DNA of 40,853 nucleotides. It comes from Natronohydrobacter sp. Lineage in GTDB: Bacteria; Pseudomonadota; Alphaproteobacteria; Rhodobacterales; Rhodobacteraceae. Of this stretch, positions 29,183 through 36,829 are shown in pieces (the first letter of the stretch is position 1; each line of letters begins with the position of its first letter). The position numbers and the translations under genes are program-made. The stretch lies in NCBI GenBank assembly GCA_007118445.1, contig SKRP01000256.1, positions 1 to 40,853 on the forward strand, read 5' to 3'. The notes under the pieces are model-generated. The model was not told the origin of the DNA. It did no database searches and saw only the letters and a list, made by a program, of their open reading frames with translations.

Positions 29183-29857
29183 ATGCCCTTTCGATCCCTC
29201 TCGAAGCCCCGCGAACGGCTCGCCGATCAGGTCTATGACCAGATCATGGACGCCATCCGCCAAGGCGAGATCACTCCGGACGACCGCATCGTGCAGGAAA
29301 AACTCGCCGAGGAGTTCCAGATCAGCCGGACCCCGGTGCGCGAGGCACTTTTCCGGATGGAACAGGAGGGGATCGTGGTGGTCGAGGGGCGTGGCGGGTT
29401 TAGAATCCGCAGCCTCGGGCCGGAAGAGATTGCCGAACTTTACGCCGCGCGCTGCGCCATCGAGGGCCATGCCGCGCGCATCCTCGCCGCGCGCAACGAC
29501 CCTGAACTCAACGACCGGCTGCGCAGCTTCATCGTCAATGCCGAAGACCTGAAGAACGAAACCGTTGTCGGCTATTTCTACGCCAACCGCAGCGTGCACC
29601 GCGCCATTGTCGAGGCTACCGAAAACCGCTTCCTGCTGGAGTTCTTCGATAATCTGTGGAACCGGGGTGCATCTTTCACTTTGTTTGCCACAATCGAAGC
29701 GGTCGATCTGTCGAAATCGCTCGGCGATCATCTGGGGCTTGTCGATGCGATCGCCACCGGTGACGAAACCCGCGCCAGCGAACGCATGATCGCGCATATC
29801 AACGACGGGCAGGCCCTGCAGATCGAGGCCGGTCGGCTGCGCGGGACCATCACCTGA
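29183..29857 (+). CDS. GntR family transcriptional regulator (FCD domain), probable regulator of the BMC locus
   Basis: 'RLADQVYDQIMDAIRQGEITPDDRIVQEKLAEEFQISRTPVREALFRMEQEGIVVVEGRGGFRI' wHTH plus FCD-like domain. Confidence 0.92.
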   Translation: MPFRSLSKPRERLADQVYDQIMDAIRQGEITPDDRIVQEKLAEEFQISRTPVREALFRMEQEGIVVVEGRGGFRIRSLGPEEIAELYAARCAIEGHAARILAARNDPELNDRLRSFIVNAEDLKNETVVGYFYANRSVHRAIVEATENRFLLEFFDNLWNRGASFTLFATIEAVDLSKSLGDHLGLVDAIATGDETRASERMIAHINDGQALQIEAGRLRGTIT

Positions 29858-29910
29858 GACACTCGCGCCGCAGTGTCCGGCAACCTGCGCAGAGGGGTAC
29901 GGAACTGCGT

Positions 29911-30324
29911 TCATGACAGCGCGATCTTGCCGGTATCGTCGTGGATCACGGCGTCAATCAGGATTTCCACAGTCATGCCCGGTGTCGTCAGCCCTGCCTC
30001 GACCGCGGACATCACAGGTTCGATCCCGGCGAAAACCTCTCCATGCGCCCGGACGAAGCCGGCCGCATCTATCTGCAAGCTGCGCAGAAAGGCCGTGCAG
30101 CGCACGACATGGCGCATCTCGGCACCGACATCCGCCAGCGCCTGCTCGATCCGGCCCAGCGAGTAGAGCGTCTGGGCATAACTGTCATCAGGGGCGTGCA
30201 GCTTGCCGCTGGGCTCGATGGCCGTGGTGCCTGCGACCCAGACAAAAGGCCCGATACGCAGGGCGCGGGCATAGGACGCCGCACGCTCGAAGCGGCCCCC
30301 ACCGTGGCTGCGACGCACCACCAT
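29911..30324 (-). CDS. RidA/YjgF family protein
   Basis: 'YARALRIGPFVWVAGTTAI', 'YAQTLYSLGRIEQALADVGAEMRHVVRCTAFL', 'MTVEILIDAVI'; start overlaps the upstream dehydrogenase stop (TGATG). Confidence 0.88.
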   Translation of the reverse strand: MVVRRSHGGGRFERAASYARALRIGPFVWVAGTTAIEPSGKLHAPDDSYAQTLYSLGRIEQALADVGAEMRHVVRCTAFLRSLQIDAAGFVRAHGEVFAGIEPVMSAVEAGLTTPGMTVEILIDAVIHDDTGKIALS

Positions 30325-31511
30325 CAGCTCGCAAGCCTTGTGCGTATGGCCTCGGCGGCGGCGTGCAGCGATGCGCGCTCGGCATCGGTGAGCGAGATTT
30401 CAGCCACCTCGATCAGCCCGCCTTCGCCCAGATAACCGGGCACGCCCAGCACCACGCCATCAAGACCGAACTCGCCCATCAGCATGACCGAGACCGGGAC
30501 CGCACCCGAGCGCGCGCCGCGTAAATGGTCCATGACCTCGACAGAAGCATGCGCCGGGGCTATCACGGCCGAGCCCGTGCGCTTGAGCGCCACAACGTGC
30601 CCGCCGCCGGTGATTGCATCGCGGACGCAGGCAGCGATCTGGTCAGGCGACAGGAACGCCGAAAGCGGTCTGCCCTTGATCGTCGAGGCCGACGGGATCG
30701 GTGCCATCTCTTCGCCATGGCTGCCAAGGGTCAGCGCTTCGACATCGCCCGGATCGACCACTGCCGCGCGTGCCAGGGCGTGGCGAAAGCGACTGCTGTC
30801 CAATGTGCCCGCCATGCCCAGAACGCGATTGCGTGGAAAGCCCGTTGCCTGCAGCATTTCATATGTCATTTCGTCAAGCGGGTTGGTCACCACGACGACC
30901 ACCGCTTGCGGTGCGTGATCGGCAATTGCAGCGGCAGTCGCATGGATGACCCGGCGGTTCACTTCGATCAGATCGGCCCGTGTCATGCCCGGCGCGCGCG
31001 GTCGCCCCGCCGTGACCAATACCACATCCGCGCCCTCAACCATGGCCAGTGATTGCCCGCCACGAATACGGCAGCGGCTCCGGGTGATGCCCGACGCATG
31101 CGCGATATCAAGCGCGAAGGCTTCGGCCAGTCCGGGTGTGATGTCGATGAGCACGATCTCTTCAGCCATGTCGGCCATGGCACATAGATGCGCGGCATGG
31201 CTGCCCACCCCGCCCGCGCCGACGAAAGCAATCCGCCCGAAGCGGCGTGGCTGGCGCGCACGGCGCGCAGACGGCGCGATCCAGCGCGGCGAGCGCCGCC
31301 ATAGCGCGCGACGCAGCGAGGTTGCGCCATCGGTAACTTCGGGCTGCGGGCGCGGCAACGGCCCGTCGCGCAGCGCAATCCCCAGCCGCTCGGCCTGATC
31401 GCGTGCCTCGGGTGTCACGATATCGCCTGGCATCACTTCGACATGCTTGCGCTGTCGACGACGGGCATCGCGGATATGCTCGGCCCCGATGACACGGCGC
31501 GACGGTTTCAT
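30324..31511 (-). CDS. Malate/lactate dehydrogenase family protein with a BMC-associated (EutQ/EutT-like) N-terminal extension
   Basis: C-terminal part 'IAFVGAGGVGSHAAHL', 'AGRPRAPGMTRADLIEVNRRV', 'VTNPLDEMTYEM', 'LGSHGEEMAP'; N-terminal 'RRVIGAEHIRDARRRQRKHVEVMPGDIVTPEARDQAERLGIAL'. Confidence 0.88.
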   Translation of the reverse strand: MKPSRRVIGAEHIRDARRRQRKHVEVMPGDIVTPEARDQAERLGIALRDGPLPRPQPEVTDGATSLRRALWRRSPRWIAPSARRARQPRRFGRIAFVGAGGVGSHAAHLCAMADMAEEIVLIDITPGLAEAFALDIAHASGITRSRCRIRGGQSLAMVEGADVVLVTAGRPRAPGMTRADLIEVNRRVIHATAAAIADHAPQAVVVVVTNPLDEMTYEMLQATGFPRNRVLGMAGTLDSSRFRHALARAAVVDPGDVEALTLGSHGEEMAPIPSASTIKGRPLSAFLSPDQIAACVRDAITGGGHVVALKRTGSAVIAPAHASVEVMDHLRGARSGAVPVSVMLMGEFGLDGVVLGVPGYLGEGGLIEVAEISLTDAERASLHAAAEAIRTRLAS

Positions 31512-32131
31512 GCCGGACGCACCCCTTCAATGGCCTCGATTGCGCCGCTAGCGGCATCGATGGCAGCTTTCACATCATCCTCGGCCCCGCAGATGAAGAG
31601 CCTGCCGAACCGGCCAACGGCGCGCACTTCGACGATATCGATATTGGCGGCCTTTTCGGCCTCATTGGCGGCATGAGCGATATAGGCGGCGGGCGCGCAT
31701 TCAATGATCCCCAGCGTCTGACCCGGCACCACCAGCGCGCCCTTGCGCCATTTGTTGAGAAGCTGCGCCTGATAGGGCTCGACCGAGGTGATGATCTGAG
31801 TGGAGGCGACCTCGGGGCGGATACGGTCATTCAGGCTTTTGCCAAGTGCGGCGAGAATGGCCTCACGCGCCGCCGAAACCTCGGCATTGGAAGGGCTGCG
31901 CAGGATGAAGAAGCCGAATTCGCGCTCGACAAGCTGTGTCGTCGCCTCGACCGAACTGGCCTTGAGGGCACGATCGATCAGGGTGAACACACCATTTCCG
32001 GGGGCAAATTCTCCGATAAGCACCGTGTCGCCCGCAAGTGGCACCGAGCCTTGCACTGTGGCCCCGTTGAAAGCGGCGAATTTGGGTTGCAGATTGTCGA
32101 TCTGTAACAGCGCGCGAATGATGGTGGACAT
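31508..32131 (-). CDS. BMC-T trimeric (tandem-domain) microcompartment shell protein
   Basis: 207 aa with two BMC-like repeats: 'LIDRALKASSVEATTQLVEREFGFFILRSPSNAEVSAAREAIL' and 'GIIECAPAAYIAHAANEAEKAANIDIVEVRAVGRFGRLFICGAEDDVKAAIDAASGAIEAI'. Confidence 0.9.
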   Translation of the reverse strand: MSTIIRALLQIDNLQPKFAAFNGATVQGSVPLAGDTVLIGEFAPGNGVFTLIDRALKASSVEATTQLVEREFGFFILRSPSNAEVSAAREAILAALGKSLNDRIRPEVASTQIITSVEPYQAQLLNKWRKGALVVPGQTLGIIECAPAAYIAHAANEAEKAANIDIVEVRAVGRFGRLFICGAEDDVKAAIDAASGAIEAIEGVRPA

Positions 32132-32133
32132 GG

Positions 32134-33516
32134 TCAGCCTCCATAAACCTCATAGATGTCGCGCCACGGTCGGTTTTCCCAGGCAACGCGTTTGATATTG
32201 ATCAGATGCAGGGCCGTCACATTGTCCGAGGTTATCGACCCCGACCAGGTGCCGGTGCCCAGCATGAAGGAGGGCTCCAGATCAGTGGAAAAGCCCATGC
32301 CGCCCATGATCCCGGGCGTGTTTACCAGCACCCGCCCCACGGGCAGGCGTGAGTATTCGGCCACCACAGTCGGGTCATCGGCATGAATCACTGCCGTATG
32401 GCCCCAGCCCTCGAATTTCGCGATGCTTTCGGCCATGGTGATGCCAGCGGCGCTGTCGCGCGCCTCGTAGAAGGCCAGCACCGGGTTCAGTTTTTCGGCC
32501 GAAAGCGGTCGTTGCCAGCCGATTTCATGTTCTTCACTGACCAGACAGCGGATGCGTGGCGGCAGTGAGAACCCGGCCTTTTCGGCCAGCGCCTGCGGGC
32601 TCTGGCCGACATTCGCAGGGTCCATGGCCTGCCTGCCCTGGAAAATCACCTGTGCCAGCCGGTCGGCTTCAGCCCGTGTCATGAAATAGGCACCGGCCAG
32701 TTTCATCTCGTGGCGCAATTCGCGCGTGATGGCGGCATCTGCCACCACAGCCTGCTCGGACACGCAGGCCGTGCCGAAGTCGAAACATTTCGAGGTGATG
32801 ATCTGCTCGGCAACCTCGGCCAGTTGTCCGGCCTTGGAGGCATGGACATAGCACGGCACATTGCCCGCACCCACCGCAAGCGTCGGCTTGCCAGAACTAT
32901 AGGCCGCGCGCACCATCGCCGGGCCACCCGTCGCCATGACAACCGAAGTGCGACGGTGGCGCATCAGCTCTGCCGTGCCCTCTATCGTGACCTGATCCAG
33001 GCACTGGATAAGCCCTTTCGGCGCGCCCATGCCTTCGGCCACTTCGGCCATCACGCGCACAGTCTCCATTCCGCAGCCAATCCCGCGCGGATGAGGGGCA
33101 CAAACGATAGCATTGCCTGCCTTCACTGCGCTGAGCACCTTGTAGATGATGGTCGATGTCGGGTTCGTCACCGGGATCAGCGCAGCGACCACCCCCATCG
33201 GCTCGCCAATCGCGGCGATCTTGGCGCGCTCGTCGCGCCACAGCACGCCCAGCGTGGTGATATCGCGCAGCCATTCAGCGACCGAGAGCGCGTTGAACAG
33301 GTTCTTGACCCGCTTGTCGGGAATATTGCCGTAACCCGTCTCTTCGACCGCAAGCCGACCCAGCCGCTCGGCCTCGGGTTCGATGGCGCGGGCCATTGCG
33401 TCAACCATGGCGTCGATATGCGAAGGATCGGTACCCAGAAAACTGCGATAAGCCGCAAAGGCTTTTGCTGCCGCAGCCCGCGCGGCGGCAATAGATTGCA
33501 GGTCTTTATCCATCAA
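32134..33516 (-). CDS. Aldehyde dehydrogenase, CoA-acylating type (EutE/AdhE-N/sulfoacetaldehyde dehydrogenase-like), BMC-associated
   Basis: 'IGEPMGVVAALIPVTNPTSTIIYKVLSAVKAGNAIV', 'MATGGPAMVRAAYSSGKPTLAVGAGNVPCYV', catalytic Cys 'SKCFDFGTACVSEQAVV', 'GTGTWSGSITSDNVTALHLINIKRVAW'. Confidence 0.92.
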   Translation of the reverse strand: MMDKDLQSIAAARAAAAKAFAAYRSFLGTDPSHIDAMVDAMARAIEPEAERLGRLAVEETGYGNIPDKRVKNLFNALSVAEWLRDITTLGVLWRDERAKIAAIGEPMGVVAALIPVTNPTSTIIYKVLSAVKAGNAIVCAPHPRGIGCGMETVRVMAEVAEGMGAPKGLIQCLDQVTIEGTAELMRHRRTSVVMATGGPAMVRAAYSSGKPTLAVGAGNVPCYVHASKAGQLAEVAEQIITSKCFDFGTACVSEQAVVADAAITRELRHEMKLAGAYFMTRAEADRLAQVIFQGRQAMDPANVGQSPQALAEKAGFSLPPRIRCLVSEEHEIGWQRPLSAEKLNPVLAFYEARDSAAGITMAESIAKFEGWGHTAVIHADDPTVVAEYSRLPVGRVLVNTPGIMGGMGFSTDLEPSFMLGTGTWSGSITSDNVTALHLINIKRVAWENRPWRDIYEVYGG

Positions 33517-34708
33517 TGCCCCCGTTCAGGATGTCGGCGAATTGCCGTCGGGCCTCGCTGACATCGGTTGCCTGCACGCCGATGGTCTCCAGCCGACGGC
33601 CGGCCCCCGCCAGATTTCGATTGAGCACGACCTGTGCGAGTTCAATCATCGCGGATGTCGCCGGCACTTCACGGCCTGCGCGGGCCGCAGCAGAGACCAG
33701 CGGAATCAGCGAACCTGTCACACCCGCCCGGATTGCCTCGCGCGCGGTGGACTGGTCCGGCACCGGACGCGCGCCGGTGCCGCGCGCGGTGCCGGCAACA
33801 CGCGCAATGGCACCAGCGGCATCAGGCAAATCACGCACGCCGAAATCACGCGCAACGGCGCAACGTTCAGCCCAGAGCCGGGCGATCAGCGCTTCATGCG
33901 CGGGACCGATCAGGGCGCGAAAGGTCGCGTTCGCTTCCAGCGGCACACCGCCCTCTTGCACCAGCGGCCCGCCACAGGGCGCAGCCGGGCCGCCGATCAG
34001 CAGCGCTGGCAGTTCGACCACGGCGCTTGCGTCATCAAAGCCCGAATGCACACAGGACGGGACAGGTCGGCCATTGGGCAACAGGTCACCCACCGCAGCC
34101 AGCGCATCCTCACGCTCCGGGGCCAGACAGGCCAGCGGCACAGGTGGGCAGGCCGAAAGGACCAGCGCATTGCCATCGGTTGATATCCAGTAGGGCGCGC
34201 CCCCGGCCTCGACCAGTGTCAGATCGGCCTGCGCGCCACCGCATTGCAACAACCATGCGACCTCGACTGCGCCCAGCGAACGCGCCTCTGGCAGGAAAAC
34301 CACCTGACCGGGCTGCAATTGATCGGCGAGCACATGCGCATAAGTGCGTTGCTTGTGGAGCGGTCCGCTGAGCACCACCAGTTCCGCCCTGTCCAGCGCC
34401 TCATCAAGCGCGGCGGTGGTGCGGATCGATGGTCCGCGCGACTGGTCGACAGGAAATGAGCCGATAGGCCCTTCGCCGCGCAGGGTAATGGCACCGGCCT
34501 GCCTCAGCGCTGCCAGCTCGGCACCATAGGCCGAGAACAGACGCACCTCGGCACCACCAGCAAGTGCCAGCGCCGCATAGATCTGCCCATCTGGTGCAGC
34601 GCCCAGAACCGCAACGCGGCCTGCAGGTCCGTGCCGGGGCGCAGCTTGCCCGCTGCCTCTGGCACTTGTGAGCGCCTGTGCGAAATCCTCGAAGCCTGAG
34701 CTGGTCAT
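33506..34708 (-). CDS. NAD(P)-dependent opine (octopine/nopaline-type) dehydrogenase-like protein, BMC-associated
   Basis: N-terminal Rossmann segment 'GRVAVLGAAPDGQIYAALALAGGAEVRLFS' and an opine-DH-like C-terminal helical domain 'AREAIRAGVTGSLIPLVSAAARAGREVPATSAMIELAQVVLNRNLAGAGRRLETIG'. Confidence 0.7.
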   Translation of the reverse strand: MTSSGFEDFAQALTSARGSGQAAPRHGPAGRVAVLGAAPDGQIYAALALAGGAEVRLFSAYGAELAALRQAGAITLRGEGPIGSFPVDQSRGPSIRTTAALDEALDRAELVVLSGPLHKQRTYAHVLADQLQPGQVVFLPEARSLGAVEVAWLLQCGGAQADLTLVEAGGAPYWISTDGNALVLSACPPVPLACLAPEREDALAAVGDLLPNGRPVPSCVHSGFDDASAVVELPALLIGGPAAPCGGPLVQEGGVPLEANATFRALIGPAHEALIARLWAERCAVARDFGVRDLPDAAGAIARVAGTARGTGARPVPDQSTAREAIRAGVTGSLIPLVSAAARAGREVPATSAMIELAQVVLNRNLAGAGRRLETIGVQATDVSEARRQFADILNGGIDG

Positions 34709-34731
34709 CTCTCGCCTGTCGCCTGAAGGCA

Positions 34732-34754
34732 GGGCGCGGACCGAAGACCCGCCC
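34732..34754 (-). other. Imperfect hairpin with TTCG loop in the BMC-H / opine-DH intercistronic region
   Basis: mRNA-sense sequence GGGCGGGTCTTCGGTCCGCGCCC: GGGCG/CGCCC outer stem, GG/CC inner pairs, C-TTCG-G cap, with one G.G and one T.T mismatch. Confidence 0.45.
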
Positions 34755-34787
34755 CCGCTTGTTGCGGTTCAACCGTTGATCGGCGGC

Positions 34788-35105
34788 TCAATCGGCGCTG
34801 CCGCCACCCAGCGCGGCGATCAGCGCCTCAAGCTCGTCATGCGGGCGGGCGATGACATGCACAGCCACCACTTCGCCCACCTTGTTGGCGGCAAGTGCGG
34901 CGGCATCGGTCGCGGCCTTGACCGCGCCGACTTCGCCGCGGATCAGCGTCGAGATAAGACCGCCGCCGGCCTTTGTCTGGCTGACGATGGTCACGCTGGC
35001 GGCCTTGACCATGGCATCCGCCGCCTCAAGCGAGGCAACCAGCCCGCGAGTCTCGATCATGCCCAGTGCACCATGTCCGGGGATGGGTTTCTGCGCCATT
35101 GTCAT
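34788..35105 (-). CDS. BMC-H hexameric microcompartment shell protein (PduA/EutM-like)
   Basis: '[84 protein letters not shown]' is a canonical Pfam BMC domain pattern. Confidence 0.97.
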   Translation of the reverse strand: MTMAQKPIPGHGALGMIETRGLVASLEAADAMVKAASVTIVSQTKAGGGLISTLIRGEVGAVKAATDAAALAANKVGEVVAVHVIARPHDELEALIAALGGGSAD

Positions 35106-35150
35106 GTTCCTTTCTTGGGTCGTGTTCTGGGGCGTTGAAGCGAAAAAGGG

Positions 35151-35417
35151 TCAGACCGAGATCTCGTCGATCACGGCAATCAGGGCGGCATCGACCGGCA
35201 GGCCCGCTGCACCGCGCACCACGCGCGCAGCCGATCCCGTCACCATGAGGCAAAGATCGCCACGCCCGGCACCCACGCTATCAACTGCCACGCAGGTGGG
35301 TTCAGAAGCGGGTTTGCCATCCGGCTTCACAGGCTGGACGATCAGGAATTTCTGCCCCGAAAGGCCGGCCTCTTTCAGCGTGGCCGTGGTCGTGCCGATG
35401 ACGCGCACGATCTGCAT
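35151..35417 (-). CDS. BMC-P pentameric vertex protein (EutN/CcmL family)
   Basis: 'MQIVRVIGTTTATLKEAGLSGQKFLIVQPV...VAVDSVGAGRGDLCLMVTGSAARVV...PVDAALIAVIDEI' EutN/CcmL pattern. Confidence 0.97.
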   Translation of the reverse strand: MQIVRVIGTTTATLKEAGLSGQKFLIVQPVKPDGKPASEPTCVAVDSVGAGRGDLCLMVTGSAARVVRGAAGLPVDAALIAVIDEISV

Positions 35418-36718
35418 TACATGTTCCTCAGATAACGGTCGCGTTCCACAGGAGTAACCTGCGCCTCGACAAAGCCGATCTCGCGCTCGGCCTGCTGGAT
35501 CAGGATCTCCAGCCGGTGCTCACCCAACGCTCGGCGCATCAACTCGGAGCCGCGTGCGACAGACACGGCCTCCGACAGCGACATCGGCAGCGGCTCAGAA
35601 GCCGCGCCAGCCTCACCATAGGCATCACCCGCACAGGGGGCGCCGGGCTCCAGCCCCTGCTCGATGCCATCGAGCCCGGCAGCAATATCACAGGCAAGCA
35701 GGAAATAGGGGTTGCAGTCGGCGGCAGCGTCGCGCCGCTCAATGCGCACAGCGCTGTCCAGCCCTTCGATCGCGCGCAAGCCGACCGTACGATTATCGTA
35801 CCCCCAACTGTTATTGATCGGGCAGAAACTATAGGGCTGGCGGCGACGATAGGCGTTTGGTGTGGTCGATCCCGCAAGCGCAGTTTCGGCCATGTGCCGC
35901 TGCAGCCCGGCGGTGAAAGCCATCCCTGTCGCGTTGAGCTTGCCATCAGAGGCGAAAGCGTTGCGCTCACCCTGCCACAGCGAGTAATGCGTGTGAAATC
36001 CGCTGCCGGATTGGTCAATAAAGGGTTTGGCCATGAAACTGGCCAGATAGCCATGCTTATGCGCCAGCTGCTTGACCAACGAACGGAAAATCACCACCCG
36101 GTCGGCCGCCGACAGAGCATCGTCATATCGGATGTTCACTTCGACCTGACCAGGGGCGTATTCGGGATTCGATTGCTCGATCGGGATGCCCATTTCGTTG
36201 ATCTGCTGACGAATCGGGCCGGGCACATGTTCCATTTCGGCGGCGCGCGCCAGACTATAAACCTGAATGCCGCTGTCTCGGGGCTGCAGCGTCTCCGGGT
36301 CAAGCAGATAGAATTCCAACTCGGTGCCGCATTTTACCTTGTAGCCCATCGCAGTCGCCCGCTCGATCTGCGCGATCAAGGCACCGCGCGGATCAAGTGG
36401 CACCGGCGCGTGATCCATGCCTTCGCCGCGGGCCAGACAGAAAGCGACCCCCGGCTCCCACGGCAGGGCAACAGGCTGGGTCATGGGAAACATATGCATG
36501 TCCGGGTAGCCGTTATCAAAATTAACTGTCGGCGTGTCCCAGACATCACTTGTCATGTCGATGGCGAGCAGCGCAAGCGACAAGGCGTTTCCGCGCTTGC
36601 AGGTCGTGGCCCAATGGCTGGCCGGAATACGCTTGCCGCGAAGTATGCCATTGAGATCACCCATCCCGATCGCCACAGTGTGGGTGCCTTCAGGCAAAGG
36701 AAAATCCTCGTTCTGCAT
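35417..36718 (-). CDS. Glutamine synthetase family protein (GlnA-III / gamma-glutamyl-amide synthetase-like)
   Basis: 'GDLNGILRGKRIP', 'KCGTELEFYLLD', 'GQVEVNIRYDDALSAADRVVIFR', 'MAKPFIDQSGSGFHTHYSLW', 'NSWGYDNRTVGLRAI', 'RIERRDAAADCNPYFLLACDIAAGLDGI'. Stop codon overlaps the BMC-P start (TAATG). Confidence 0.9.
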   Translation of the reverse strand: MQNEDFPLPEGTHTVAIGMGDLNGILRGKRIPASHWATTCKRGNALSLALLAIDMTSDVWDTPTVNFDNGYPDMHMFPMTQPVALPWEPGVAFCLARGEGMDHAPVPLDPRGALIAQIERATAMGYKVKCGTELEFYLLDPETLQPRDSGIQVYSLARAAEMEHVPGPIRQQINEMGIPIEQSNPEYAPGQVEVNIRYDDALSAADRVVIFRSLVKQLAHKHGYLASFMAKPFIDQSGSGFHTHYSLWQGERNAFASDGKLNATGMAFTAGLQRHMAETALAGSTTPNAYRRRQPYSFCPINNSWGYDNRTVGLRAIEGLDSAVRIERRDAAADCNPYFLLACDIAAGLDGIEQGLEPGAPCAGDAYGEAGAASEPLPMSLSEAVSVARGSELMRRALGEHRLEILIQQAEREIGFVEAQVTPVERDRYLRNM

Positions 36719-36782
36719 CCGAAAACCCGTTCCTGACTTTTGGTGGCGCGCGTCAGTTGCGACTTGCACGAACCCTTAATTG

Positions 36783-36801
36783 TGTATACTGTATACAGTA
36801 T
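36783..36801. promoter_or_regulatory. Operator copy 2: TGTATACTGTATACAGTAT, palindrome extends to 18 bp (TATACTGTATACAGTATA, 36785-36802)
   Basis: Identical to 29077-29095; located between the divergent GS-like/BMC operon and the DAO-type oxidoreductase gene. Confidence 0.85.
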
Positions 36802-36829
36802 ATATAATATTGCAACAGGAAAGATTGTC

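Noticed and set aside
29858-29877. GACACT-N8-AGTGTC stem after the BMC GntR gene as a terminator
   Set aside because: Only a 6-bp stem with no following T-tract; insufficient to call a rho-independent terminator.
35516-36736. 406-aa plus-strand ORF opposite the GS-like gene
   Set aside because: The minus-strand frame has canonical glutamine synthetase motifs; this frame has none.
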